A stretch of DNA of 64,000 nt, taken from NCBI GenBank assembly GCA_040219235.1, contig JAVJSV010000012.1, positions 434,001 to 498,000 of the forward strand, read 5' to 3'. The stretch comes from Rhodospirillaceae bacterium. GTDB taxonomy: Bacteria > Pseudomonadota > Alphaproteobacteria > Rhodospirillales > Rhodospirillaceae. Each line of letters begins with the position of its first letter. The stretch's first letter is position 1. The position numbers and the translations under genes were made by a program. The notes beneath the pieces are model-generated. The model had not been told where the DNA came from and ran no database searches. It saw nothing but the letters and a program-made list of their open reading frames with translations. Below, piece by piece: positions 49,445 through 58,335 of the stretch.

Positions 49445-50080
49445 ATGCAGACCAAGGCGAGGCGCAAAAAGGGCGTGCGCGCGGCCCAGAAAGAGGCGCG
49501 GCCTAAGGAAATCGTCGAGGCCGCCCTGGCTGTGTTCGCCCGCGATGGCTTTGCCGGCACCCGTCTGGAAGATGTGGCCGAGCGCGTTGGCATCAGCAAA
49601 GGCACCATCTATTTGTATTTTGAAAATAAAGAAGAGGTGTTTAAAGCCTGCGTGCGTGAAACCATTGGCAGCCATCTCAAAGAGACCATGGCGATGGCCA
49701 CACGCTTTGAAGGATCAACCGCAGACCTCCTCCGGGAAATCTTCCGCCGCATCAGCTCTAGCTTATCGCTGCCCGCCTATCGCACAATTTTGCTGCTGCT
49801 GATTTCCGAAGGGCAACGTTTCCCCGAACTGGTGTCCTTCTACTATGAGGAACTGCTTGGCCCTGGCGTCGAAGGCTTAGGCGCAATTATTCAGCGCGGC
49901 GTTGATCGTGGTGAGTTTCGAGATACGGGCCTGGCCGCCTACCCCATGCTGATTATGAGCCCGGTCATCGCCTCGGTGATCTGGAACCACCTGTTCTCAG
50001 ACAAAAAATCTTTTGCGCTGAAAGACGCCCTGCAGGCGCATCTGGATACCGTACTGGACGGTCTCGTGCAGAAAGCCTAA
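49445..50080 (+). CDS. TetR/AcrR-family transcriptional repressor
   Basis: A 211-residue regulator. The helix-turn-helix is at residues about 18-62: IVEAALAVFARDGFAGTRLE, VAERVGISKGTIYLYFENKE. The C-terminal ligand-binding region is all helical. The basic N-terminus (KARRKKGVRAAQKE) is typical. It is divergently placed from the efflux pump operon with a 20-base palindromic operator in between, so it most likely represses both itself and the pump, with release by a pump substrate. GAGGA lies upstream of ATG 49445. It converges on the VOC gene at 50106. Confidence 0.9.
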   Translation: MQTKARRKKGVRAAQKEARPKEIVEAALAVFARDGFAGTRLEDVAERVGISKGTIYLYFENKEEVFKACVRETIGSHLKETMAMATRFEGSTADLLREIFRRISSSLSLPAYRTILLLLISEGQRFPELVSFYYEELLGPGVEGLGAIIQRGVDRGEFRDTGLAAYPMLIMSPVIASVIWNHLFSDKKSFALKDALQAHLDTVLDGLVQKA

Positions 50081-50105
50081 CAGGACACAATCTACTGGCT
50101 AACAT

Positions 50106-51137
50106 CTACAGCGTGTTCTGCAGCACCATCCAGGTAAAGCCATCCGGGGCGGCAAACGAAAACGCGGGCACGCCAAATTCATCGTTCATCACAGCCGTCA
50201 CCTGTGTCGCCTCAGAGCCTGACACGCGCGCGTGCATGGCCTTCACATCTCTCACCCGCACGGAATATAGCGTATACCCTAAATGTCCTGGTTGCGCGCG
50301 CGCTAACCGGTCATCGGGCGCGGTGTTAGAGCGCATCAGAAAACAGCGCAAGCGTCCGGGCAGATGCTCGGTGGGGTGATCCCCGGCGTCTGGGTCGTCA
50401 AAGTCGACTTCCGAGAAACGCTCCCCTTCGCTCAACGCAAACATATCGCTGGGCATATACCCGGGTTGATAAGTCACATCGGCCTGGTGGTAGCGTTTGA
50501 AGCCGATGACATCTTCGTAAAAATCAAACACGGCCACGTCATCGCCCTGAAGGACGAGCGCCATATGGCAGCCTTCGGTTGTTCTTAAGGGTGCGCCTTC
50601 ATGGATGGTGCCGTACTTAGGCACTGGGAAATTCATCCGCGTCATGGCCACCAGTTGTGCTTCCGGCTGAAACATCAACACATCACCGGACACGGGCAGG
50701 TGTTCTTCAAAGGGCTTCTTCTCGGTGAATTTACGCGCGAGATTAAAATTGTAATGGGGCCCCACCAGATAAATCGGCTTGCCCTGGCGTTTCAGAATTT
50801 CGCCATGGGCAGCGGCATTGGCGATGTTATCGGTGCGATGGACCGACCAACGGCAACCATGGGTGCGCAGCGGTGCCATGTTCAGGCCCGGTCCGATGGG
50901 CGTGTCCCATTTCATCAAACGGATCAATCCCGCCGTTGCGTTTTGATGCAGCAGGCGCACACAGGTTACGGCAGAGTCGACGCCATAGAGCGCTTTCGCC
51001 GCTGCAGCATCCAGTTTGCCTTCGGGGCCAGGACGATAGCCGCATGAGGCCCAAAAAGTTGTCGCGGCCTCAAGGTCACTCACCCCGACCCCAATGTCGT
51101 AAATCCCGCCCACTAAGTTTGACTGTGTCGTATTCAT
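50106..51137 (-). CDS. Large double-VOC protein
   Basis: A 343-residue protein with two VOC modules, about residues 10-165 and 190-340. The first starts GGIYDIGVGVSDLEAATTFW, the second TTEGCHMALVLQGDDVAVFDFYEDVIGF, and the end is FSFAAPDGFTWMVLQNT. A His is kept in the second module (GCHMALV), but the closing Glu is absent, so metal binding is uncertain. It is not closely similar to the other two VOC subfamilies of the window. No leader. AAGGAG lies six bases before ATG 51137. It is divergent from the kinase pair 126 bases away. Confidence 0.8.
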   Translation of the reverse strand: MNTTQSNLVGGIYDIGVGVSDLEAATTFWASCGYRPGPEGKLDAAAAKALYGVDSAVTCVRLLHQNATAGLIRLMKWDTPIGPGLNMAPLRTHGCRWSVHRTDNIANAAAHGEILKRQGKPIYLVGPHYNFNLARKFTEKKPFEEHLPVSGDVLMFQPEAQLVAMTRMNFPVPKYGTIHEGAPLRTTEGCHMALVLQGDDVAVFDFYEDVIGFKRYHQADVTYQPGYMPSDMFALSEGERFSEVDFDDPDAGDHPTEHLPGRLRCFLMRSNTAPDDRLARAQPGHLGYTLYSVRVRDVKAMHARVSGSEATQVTAVMNDEFGVPAFSFAAPDGFTWMVLQNTL

Positions 51138-51263
51138 GAAACGCTCCTTGCTCTGACTGTGCGTTCCTTGGATGTAGAGTCAAGACTCACACACATAACC
51201 GACCCCTGTCTTGACAGGTTTCTTGTGGACCGGTCTGCTGCGTGATCAAAGTAAAGGACGTTT

Positions 51264-52250
51264 ATGGTTTTTCCGGTCATTCATTCCACGCTTGATCCCG
51301 ATGCGCTCAAAGACGAAGTGATGCGCCGCTATGACCTCCCCACGCCCGTGCGCTGTCAGTTGGTCAATCGCGGCAATAACGACTTTTATGAAATTCTTGC
51401 CGGGTCCGATCGTTATGCCCTGCGGGTGGCCAAGGCCAACTTCCGCACGCGCGAGGCTTACGTGTATGAAACCACCTATGTGCGCCACTTGCATACCCAA
51501 GGCTGTTTGGTTCCGGCTCCAATTCCAGCCAAAGATGGCCGTCTGTGTTTTGAAGTCGAGGCCCCGGAAGGCGTGCGCTCTTTGACGCTGATGCTCTGGC
51601 TCGATGGGGTCGTGTTCGACAAAGATTTAAGTGTGGATGATGCCCGGGATATCGGCGCGGCCTTGGCCGCACTCCACAGTGCGGGCCAATCGTTTACACC
51701 GGCCACACCGCGTCCTCTCAGGGCTACGGTGATGATCGATGAGCGTATGCCGCATCTTCTGAAGATGCTCGAGTCCGATCCAGACCAGCGTGCGTTTTAT
51801 GAGCAGGCGACACAGGTGGTCAAAGCTGGGTACGCTGCGCTTGACGGCGCTGACGTCCCCCGTGGTCCGGTTCATGGCGATTTCCAGTATGCGAATGTCA
51901 TGCGAGTTGCGGCAGACGCTTCGGGCAACAGCATCGCCGCGTTGGATTTTGATACCTGCGGCACGGGGTATCTGGCAGAAGATATTTTCACCTTCATGTG
52001 GCGCAGTGATCTCGACATTCAAAACGAAAACATCAACAGCGCTTTTTTACAGGGCTACACATCAACCCGGCCTTTGACACCCATCGAGCAGTCCAATCTG
52101 GGGCTGTTCCGAGTCGCGCGGGATTTAGTCATGTCCTCCACCTTCGCCATGCTCATCAATCGCATCGGGCCAGTGCCGGGGTTTGATGGCGACTTTGCGC
52201 CCTTCACAGCACTGGCCAAAAGCCATCTGGTGGAGTCCGGTCTGCAATGA
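51264..52250 (+). CDS. APH/choline-kinase-like phosphotransferase (first of pair)
   Basis: A 328-residue kinase-fold protein of the aminoglycoside-phosphotransferase family. The catalytic Brenner motif GPVHGDFQYANVM (near residue 205) and metal motif IAALDFDTCGTGYLAEDI (near 228) are intact; YALRVAKANFR carries the ATP-binding Lys/Arg strand. Such kinases phosphorylate hydroxyl groups of small metabolites; the substrate cannot be predicted and antibiotic resistance is not implied. AAAGGA precedes ATG 51264. Its stop overlaps the start of a paralogue by four bases, so the two are translationally coupled. Confidence 0.85.
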   Translation: MVFPVIHSTLDPDALKDEVMRRYDLPTPVRCQLVNRGNNDFYEILAGSDRYALRVAKANFRTREAYVYETTYVRHLHTQGCLVPAPIPAKDGRLCFEVEAPEGVRSLTLMLWLDGVVFDKDLSVDDARDIGAALAALHSAGQSFTPATPRPLRATVMIDERMPHLLKMLESDPDQRAFYEQATQVVKAGYAALDGADVPRGPVHGDFQYANVMRVAADASGNSIAALDFDTCGTGYLAEDIFTFMWRSDLDIQNENINSAFLQGYTSTRPLTPIEQSNLGLFRVARDLVMSSTFAMLINRIGPVPGFDGDFAPFTALAKSHLVESGLQ

Positions 52251-53230
52251 CCTTTCCCGTCAGCCAGTCAGTTCTGGACGCCGATGCCTTGGCCGCAGAG
52301 CTCAAACGCCGGTATGGGGTCCGTGGCGATGTCCGATGCAAGCTGCTCAGTCGTGGCATGAATGATATTTATCGTATTGAGCACGACGACGGACCCCATG
52401 CGTTGAAAGTGGCCCGCACGGGCAAAAGCACGGATGACGAATTTGCCTACGAGCAGGACTACATTAATCATCTTGCGGGCCGTGGAATCGAAGTGCCCAC
52501 CGCCATTCCGTTGGCAGATGGGTCTTTGTTTTTTTCAGTCCAAGCACCGGAGGGTAAACGCCAAATCGTCATGATGCGGTGGCTCGAAGGTCAGCCTTAC
52601 GATCTGGACGTCAACGCGCAAGACGCCCATCGTCTCGGCGCGATGCTGGCGCAGCTGCATCTGGTCTGTGCGGATTTCACCACATCCCACACCAAGCATG
52701 TGTCCTCTGAGCCTAAGTTGACGCGGCGTCTGCCGTTCTTGCTGGAGCTTGTCAAAGCGAACGACAGTAACCGTGAAGCTGACTGCGCTTTCTTAGAGCA
52801 GGCCGGAGCTAAGGTGCTCGCGCGTATGGCCGCGCTTGATCCCGTCGCTGTCCCATCCGGAGCCTGCCACGGCGATCTGCAATGTGCCAATGCCATGCGG
52901 TTGGCCGATGGCTCTCTGGCGGTGTTTGATTTTTCAGATTGCGGCACAGACTATTTTGCCAAAGACATCGCCGCTTTTTACTGGCGCAACGATTTTGACG
53001 GGCGGCCCGAGGCCATCAACCAGGCGTTTGTCGAGGGCTACGACAGCATCAGACCCTTATCGCCGGAGGAAAAAGCCGCGCAGCCGTTGTTTCGCCTGAT
53101 GCGCCATTTGCTGATTACCTCCAGCATGGCCGAATTCGTTAACCGCATCGGCCCCGTGCCCGGCTTCGACAAAAACATCGATCATTATGTCGATATGATT
53201 CGCCGCTTCGCCGGTGAGGCGGGTGTGTAA
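52247..53230 (+). CDS. APH/choline-kinase-like phosphotransferase (second of pair)
   Basis: A 327-residue paralogue of the preceding kinase: ACHGDLQCANAMRL (Brenner motif, near residue 205), LAVFDFSDCGTDYFAKDIAA, and the shared C-terminal NRIGPVPGFD. HALKVARTGK contains the ATP-binding Lys. Both copies keep catalytic residues, so both may be active, either as a heterodimer or on two related substrates. It starts inside the stop of the first gene (ATGA at 52247-52250). The downstream 190 bases hold no gene I can support. Confidence 0.85.
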   Translation: MTFPVSQSVLDADALAAELKRRYGVRGDVRCKLLSRGMNDIYRIEHDDGPHALKVARTGKSTDDEFAYEQDYINHLAGRGIEVPTAIPLADGSLFFSVQAPEGKRQIVMMRWLEGQPYDLDVNAQDAHRLGAMLAQLHLVCADFTTSHTKHVSSEPKLTRRLPFLLELVKANDSNREADCAFLEQAGAKVLARMAALDPVAVPSGACHGDLQCANAMRLADGSLAVFDFSDCGTDYFAKDIAAFYWRNDFDGRPEAINQAFVEGYDSIRPLSPEEKAAQPLFRLMRHLLITSSMAEFVNRIGPVPGFDKNIDHYVDMIRRFAGEAGV

Positions 53231-53421
53231 GAAGCCTCGGTATCACGGTGAAGATGGTTTTCTGGTTACCAACAGGCATAACTCAGTCCACCCTCATCCA
53301 TCCAGGCGAGTTTTCCGCTGACCATTGCTGTTTAGCTAACAGCAGATTTATGCCATAACGATTCAACATCACAGCTTTAGAGGCTGGTAAATTTCACTAT
53401 GCGTGCGAGAAAGAAACAGCC

Positions 53422-54165
53422 TTGTCGTCTTTAACTAAAGAAATTGACACTGCGCTTACGGCGCGTGTTCGAGAGTCTCTCGACTCATCTTTGCGACCAC
53501 CTTCGGTCCCCACGGTACCTTCGCCACATTTTTATCAGACCGGCGCCTTTCATCCAGACCTGTATTCGGACATTCGAAGCCACCTGCCGACCAGTAATTT
53601 ATATGGCGGCGTTCATGGTCGAACAGGAAATGTACGTGCTAAAAAGTCTCGCTTGGCCCTGCCGCTGAGAAAAGAGACTCTCGAACGCCTTCCAGATGAG
53701 ATTCGGTCGTTTTGGGTGAGCATGACTTCCTACTTTATGTCGGCTGAGTTTTTGAGACTTGCGCTCACCGCTTATCTGCCGCTCTTGAGCACCCAGCGCC
53801 CTGACTTGATCGGGCAGGACACGTTCGACATCAGATTTGAACTGCTGAGGGATTCCACCGCCTATGGGATCGGTCCTCACGCAGATAATCCGCGTAAAAT
53901 CATGACCCTGCTGTTCTACCTGTCTGCGGGCGAGACAAGTGAGGCTCTCGGTACGTCTTTTTACACGCCAAAACAAAAAGGTTTTACGTGTCAGACCGGG
54001 CGGCATCACACCTATGAAGATTTTGATTTATACAAGACCTATGCTTACGCGCCGAATGCGGTGCTGTCCTTTTTAAGAACCGACACGTCATTTCATGGCG
54101 TTGAAGTGATCGAAGAACAAAACGTTCAGCGCGATGTTTTGCGTTGGATGGTTTGGAAACCGTGA
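53422..54165 (+). CDS. 2-oxoglutarate/Fe(II)-dependent oxygenase-like protein
   Basis: A 247-residue protein of the 2OG-Fe(II) oxygenase fold. Iron ligands are visible in GIGPHADNPRKIMTLLFYL (His and Asp, near residue 155) and TSFHGVEVI (His, near 220), with the 2-oxoglutarate Arg in QRDVLRWMVW. It could hydroxylate a small metabolite, peptide or glycan. The start is a TTG at 53422 with a weak ribosome site; an ATG at 53399 is in another frame, so the start is uncertain. The gene opens an AT-richer islet shared with the GSCFA gene. Confidence 0.75.
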   Translation: MSSLTKEIDTALTARVRESLDSSLRPPSVPTVPSPHFYQTGAFHPDLYSDIRSHLPTSNLYGGVHGRTGNVRAKKSRLALPLRKETLERLPDEIRSFWVSMTSYFMSAEFLRLALTAYLPLLSTQRPDLIGQDTFDIRFELLRDSTAYGIGPHADNPRKIMTLLFYLSAGETSEALGTSFYTPKQKGFTCQTGRHHTYEDFDLYKTYAYAPNAVLSFLRTDTSFHGVEVIEEQNVQRDVLRWMVWKP

Positions 54166-54242
54166 GCCAATGACACAGCCGGAAGGCAAATAAAGACTCA
54201 GCATTCGACATGGTGATGTTTATCAGTTGTAAGGAAAGTCAA

Positions 54243-55454
54243 ATGTCTAAAGAAGGTTATTACGACGGCAAACCTTCAGATATGCCGAGACTTGTCTATC
54301 GCAATCTGTTGGCAAGCCTTAATGAGCAAGATACGCCTGAGCAACGAACTGTCGTTATCTCTTCATTTCTAGAGAGTCTTAAGAAAAGTCATGGCAGCGG
54401 TGAATTTTTAAAAATGAAAATGACATTGCCCGAAGCTCTCTGTAACGCCCTTTCGTCGACAGAATTGGATGTGATAGAAGCGGAACTAGCTAAGCTAAGA
54501 GCTGTGCGTGGCTCAAGGCTTCATTCTGTTTTCCCCGTATGTTCAGACGAATTCAAATTTAGTCAGGATTTTTATTCTTCTGTTTTTCGAGGTGAGCCAG
54601 ATCCAGCTTTTAATCGCAGCAGTCAAATATTTACGATTGGATCGTGCTTCGCTGTAAATATATCGAGATATTTGTCTAAGAAAGGGTACAACATTGAGGC
54701 GTTCCGCAAATCTGAGACTGTAAACTCCATTTTTGGCAATGCGCTGCTATTCGCAGTTTTGTGTGAAGACGATGCAACGATCCACGATTTCATTCATCAA
54801 TCGCTTAGCTCTCTTTTCCCGTCTGATGTCACTGAAGCCCAATTCGATAATGAAATCACTCAGCTTAAAAATGTGAAGGATAGGTTGATATCAAGCGATG
54901 TCCTGATCGTCACGCTCGGCAATACAGTTGACGCGTTTTACGAGTCCACGACCGCAAAATTTTCTTGCCCAAAAGTTTTTCCGCGGTTCTTGAATGCGCT
55001 ACAAGATACCTCTGTCAAAGGGCAAAGTAAAATCAGTGCAGCTTTACAATCACGTGGCGGCACTTTTAAGCTTGCCGGGGTATCTGATACTCTACCAGTT
55101 CTAAAACAAATGTTTTCGTCCCTTAGGTCATTAAACCCAAGCGCCAAAATTTTTACGACAGTGTCTCCGGTCGCTATTCACAATGCGATGGGTATATCTG
55201 ATTATCTTAAGCGCGGACCAATAGAAGCAGATTGTGCTACTAAATCTATCTTAAGGGCCTGCATTGAAGACGTGTTGGTGTCAAATTCCGTCGAAAATCT
55301 GAGTTACTTTCCATCTTTTGAAATTGTTCGGTGGTTGGGGTCAACGATCGGCAAGGCCGCATATGGACAAGAAGATGCATCTTCTACTCATGTATCAGAT
55401 GAAGTTCTGTCATCTATTTATGATTATTTTGAGCATCTTTATGCGGAGAAATAA
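54243..55454 (+). CDS. GSCFA-domain protein
   Basis: A 403-residue protein with the eponymous motif IFTIGSCFAVNISRYLSKKG (near residue 130), followed by VNSIFGNALL and SDVLIVTLGNTVDAFYES; the GSCFA family is related to SGNH hydrolases and often sits in surface-polysaccharide loci. A likely catalytic Ser is in IGSCFA. GTAAGGAAAG lies well before ATG 54243. Base composition is unlike the neighbours: bases 54601-54660 contain 23 G or C of 60, against 38 of 60 at 52861-52920, which suggests acquisition. Substrate unknown. Confidence 0.83.
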   Translation: MSKEGYYDGKPSDMPRLVYRNLLASLNEQDTPEQRTVVISSFLESLKKSHGSGEFLKMKMTLPEALCNALSSTELDVIEAELAKLRAVRGSRLHSVFPVCSDEFKFSQDFYSSVFRGEPDPAFNRSSQIFTIGSCFAVNISRYLSKKGYNIEAFRKSETVNSIFGNALLFAVLCEDDATIHDFIHQSLSSLFPSDVTEAQFDNEITQLKNVKDRLISSDVLIVTLGNTVDAFYESTTAKFSCPKVFPRFLNALQDTSVKGQSKISAALQSRGGTFKLAGVSDTLPVLKQMFSSLRSLNPSAKIFTTVSPVAIHNAMGISDYLKRGPIEADCATKSILRACIEDVLVSNSVENLSYFPSFEIVRWLGSTIGKAAYGQEDASSTHVSDEVLSSIYDYFEHLYAEK

Positions 55455-55554
55455 TTGAGAGCTAACCTGTTGGCGGCATAATTGGTGACTCGTTAAACTC
55501 GCTAAAATTGAACAACACTTATAATTTGCAAGTGGCCTGTATTTATCGGCGATT

Positions 55555-56031
55555 TCAACTGGTTGTAAGGTGCTTCCAAAATACAATCTTATCAGCACCG
55601 GCCTCATAAAACTCACGAATGCGGGCTTCCTCGGTGTAGCCGCTCTTTTTGTAGAACGCGCGGGTCCGTTCGAATTCTGGAAGACCCATGGTTTCTACCA
55701 GCAACACCCGCTGGCCCTCTGTGGCGAGGCGATCTTCTAAATACTGCATCATGGCTTTGCCCAAGCCCGCACTTTGGTGTGCGGGCAATACCCCAATGGC
55801 CAGCAAATTCCAGGTGCCGTCAGTCATGCGTTCCGGTTCACAAAATCCGAAGGCTACGGTTTTTCCATCCATAACGCCCACAAACCAGATGTCGCGATTG
55901 GACCCGTCGAGATATCCCGCAATCATATCGTCGAGCATGTTTGATGGAAACAAGTCAACCGCATCGGTAATCGCTTTGATGTCAGAAATGTCTTGCATTT
56001 CAGCGAGCCGAATGTGGGCAGCGGGGGACAT
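55555..56031 (-). CDS. GNAT-family N-acetyltransferase
   Basis: A 158-residue acetyltransferase. The acetyl-CoA-binding motif A reads IGVLPAHQSAGLGKAMMQYL (near residue 82), after WNLLAIG, and the C-terminal motif B segment has TMGLPEFERTRAFYKKSGY (near 120). It transfers an acetyl group from acetyl-CoA to an amine of a small molecule or protein; the substrate is unknown. Composition returns to that of the flanking DNA. It lies six bases after the D-2-hydroxyacid dehydrogenase gene on the minus strand and is probably co-transcribed. Confidence 0.87.
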   Translation of the reverse strand: MSPAAHIRLAEMQDISDIKAITDAVDLFPSNMLDDMIAGYLDGSNRDIWFVGVMDGKTVAFGFCEPERMTDGTWNLLAIGVLPAHQSAGLGKAMMQYLEDRLATEGQRVLLVETMGLPEFERTRAFYKKSGYTEEARIREFYEAGADKIVFWKHLTTS

Positions 56032-56037
56032 ATAGGG

Positions 56038-57183
56038 TTAGTACCCTCGCTCGACGTCAACGACCGAGAGCATTTTTTCGCCAGCCACATAGCGGCGGAG
56101 GTTCTCGCGCAGGATCACCCAGAACATATCGCGCCCGGCATCATTGAAACCCGAGATGTGCGGTGTGATCAACAGGTTGGGCGCCTCCCACAGTACGTGA
56201 TCGGCGGGCATAGGTTCCTGGTCCTGCACATCCAAACCGGCGCCGGCCAGGGTGCCGTTTTTAAGGGCGGCCACAAGGTCCGCACTGACCACACTGCCGC
56301 CGCGCCCGACATTGAAAAACAACGCGGTGGGTTTCATGCGGGCCAACAGCGCGGCGTCAAACAGGTTTTCCGTGTCCGGGGTCAGAGGCAGGGCGTTAAC
56401 CACCACATCCGCCTGACCCAATAATTCCGGCAACTCATCAGACAATCCCACATAGTCCACGAAATCAGGGCCATTGCGGCTGGAGTTGCGGGTGGCTATG
56501 ACGCGCATGCCCAAACCCGCAGCCAGTTCTGCGGTTTGTGTGCCGATACCGCCCAAACCTGCAATCAGCATGGTTTTGGTGTTGATGGCCCATAGCTCAT
56601 CGTTGGGGGCGGCGGCACGGTCCCATTTGCGGTCGCGCTGGGCGGCGGCGTAATGATCCAGGCCGCGCGCGAAATACATCATCATGGCAATCACATGCTC
56701 AGCGATTTGCGGGGCCGAGAGCCGTTGCATGTTGGTGATCAGATACCCGCCTGCAGCCACCTGCGGAATAGACACACACTGCGACACGCCGGCAAACGGC
56801 ATATGCAGCCATTTGATGTTGGGGCCTGCATCCACAATGCGTTGGCTGCAAAAACCGACGACCGCCATCACGCTGTCTGCATTGGCGGCGGCCAGTTCTG
56901 CGGCTTCGCGGTCAGAGCGCGCAGGCAGGAGAGTTACATCATCGGGAATCACCTCCTGAAACCACGCGAGCCGCCCGTCGCCCTGGGCGTTAACGATCAC
57001 CGCTGTGGGTTTTTGCCAGCCGGGCATGTCGCGCGCGACAATGTCACTTTCTTCCAGGCCGAGGGTTTTAATCACCTCGGCAGCGGTTGGTTCCGCCTGA
57101 GCCGACGTGAGCGGGGCGAAGGCGGCGGATGAAATGACAACCGCCACACCCAGGGCGTGACGTAAAAACATAACTGAGGGCAT
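56038..57183 (-). CDS. D-2-hydroxyacid dehydrogenase with a signal peptide
   Basis: A 381-residue NAD-dependent dehydrogenase of the D-isomer family. The NAD-binding motif is MLIAGLGGIGTQTAELA (near residue 205); catalytic Arg (FNVGRGGSVV), Glu (LDVQDQEPMP) and His (ITPHISGFND) are all present. Unusually the N-terminus is a Sec signal (ALGVAVVISSAAFAPLTSAQA, cut near residue 30), predicting periplasmic location, where NAD is scarce. GGAG lies six bases before ATG 57183, supporting the start and hence the leader. It precedes the GNAT gene by six bases. Confidence 0.87.
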   Translation of the reverse strand: MPSVMFLRHALGVAVVISSAAFAPLTSAQAEPTAAEVIKTLGLEESDIVARDMPGWQKPTAVIVNAQGDGRLAWFQEVIPDDVTLLPARSDREAAELAAANADSVMAVVGFCSQRIVDAGPNIKWLHMPFAGVSQCVSIPQVAAGGYLITNMQRLSAPQIAEHVIAMMMYFARGLDHYAAAQRDRKWDRAAAPNDELWAINTKTMLIAGLGGIGTQTAELAAGLGMRVIATRNSSRNGPDFVDYVGLSDELPELLGQADVVVNALPLTPDTENLFDAALLARMKPTALFFNVGRGGSVVSADLVAALKNGTLAGAGLDVQDQEPMPADHVLWEAPNLLITPHISGFNDAGRDMFWVILRENLRRYVAGEKMLSVVDVERGY

Positions 57184-57205
57184 CAAAAACTCCGGCTATG
57201 GTGGG

Positions 57206-57436
57206 TCAGGGTCGGGTCCAGTCTAGGGACGCATCATCATAGTAAGCCTGACCCTTCCGGGCCACCGAAACCGGAGGCTCGGCAGGATACATCACAGAGC
57301 TGTCATGTTTTTCTGAACGCGCAGAAATTTGATGTTCGGAGAATCGTATGATTTTGCGCTCAGACGCCTGAACCCCCTTTAAAACGTCCAAAAAACCGTG
57401 ATTTTCTGTCTGCTCTGAGGGAGACTTGTTACACAT
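57206..57436 (-). CDS. Possible small protein in a 393-base gap
   Basis: The gap 57184-57576 holds no larger gene. This 76-codon frame has AAGGA nine bases before ATG 57436 and a Pro/Tyr-rich end (YPAEPPVSVARKGQAYYDDA). It also contains an inverted repeat TTTCTG-N6-CAGAAA (57310-57327). Composition does not prove coding; it could equally be leader sequence for the dehydrogenase transcript. Listed with low confidence. Confidence 0.3.
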   Translation of the reverse strand: MCNKSPSEQTENHGFLDVLKGVQASERKIIRFSEHQISARSEKHDSSVMYPAEPPVSVARKGQAYYDDASLDWTRP

Positions 57437-57576
57437 ACCCCTAAGTCCTTGTTTTTAAAGGAAACTGAGGGTCGTGCATGGGCTCGTTCCGAGGTCATCC
57501 CCAGACAACAAAAAATCCATCCTGCTCAAAGTCGCTTTTATTAAGTGCAGCCTGACGTTCGAAAAGCGTGCGCCCG

Positions 57577-58311
57577 TCACAGCCCTTCTGTGAGCTCCAC
57601 CAGTTCGTAGTGGGTTTGCATATAGCCATCGACCTGACCTTTGAGGAAAATGTAGTCGCCGTCTGTGGTGGTCCACACGTTGTAAATCGGGTGTTCCTCC
57701 GGCAGGCCCTCCACCGCAACGAATTGGAAGTGATGCGCTGTAAACGTTCCTGCGCCAACGGTGATCTCTTCATCGCCGACATAAATCACGCTGGGCCGCG
57801 CCTCGGCAATCATCGGTCCTGTCGCGCCACGATGATCAGTTGAGGAGATCAGTTGCACAAAAGTCTGTGGAATGCCGGGTTTGCTGAGTTCAACCGCAGC
57901 GCATACCCAGCCATCGTTTTGAATGGCATGTCCCCCGAAGCCTGGACAAATACCTGTGTAGGGCACGCGCTGTGAAATACGGCCTTCCAGCTTGGTCACG
58001 GTCTCGCATTCGGCCATGCCATCGGCAAAGCGGAACCAGCCCGAGCCCCGAAATTCATCGCCCACGGTGATGCGCACAAACGCATCCACCGGCGACCAGT
58101 CCGCGTTGGCGGTCACCTGCACGAAGCGCAACACGCTGGGACGATCATCAATCTCGCCGTGGGACATGATCGACCGTCGCCCGTCTTGATGCCGGGTCAT
58201 TGTCCAGCGTTCGCGGCCCCGTTCTTCGTCCATGCGATCTGGCTTTTTGGAGGTGTACAGCAGGCGTCCGGTGCGCGTGATATGATCCCGCTGGTGATAG
58301 TCTTTAACCAT
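57577..58311 (-). CDS. Uncharacterised protein, paralogue of the next gene (copy 1)
   Basis: A 244-residue soluble protein without leader or membrane segment. It consists mostly of beta-strand-like segments: SKKPDRMDEERGRERWTMTR, HGEIDDRPSVLRFVQV, GSGWFRFADGMAECETVT, YVGDEEITVGAGTFTAHHF and GDYIFLKGQVDGYMQTHYEL. The last part looks like a lipocalin or steroid-reductase-like calycin barrel, but I do not recognise the family. AGGA lies nine bases before ATG 58311. It is 24 bases after its paralogue. The genes run divergent to the third TRAP binding protein, suggesting a common role. Confidence 0.8.
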   Translation of the reverse strand: MVKDYHQRDHITRTGRLLYTSKKPDRMDEERGRERWTMTRHQDGRRSIMSHGEIDDRPSVLRFVQVTANADWSPVDAFVRITVGDEFRGSGWFRFADGMAECETVTKLEGRISQRVPYTGICPGFGGHAIQNDGWVCAAVELSKPGIPQTFVQLISSTDHRGATGPMIAEARPSVIYVGDEEITVGAGTFTAHHFQFVAVEGLPEEHPIYNVWTTTDGDYIFLKGQVDGYMQTHYELVELTEGL

Positions 58312-58335
58312 ATGAAGCTGTCCTGAACTGTGCGT

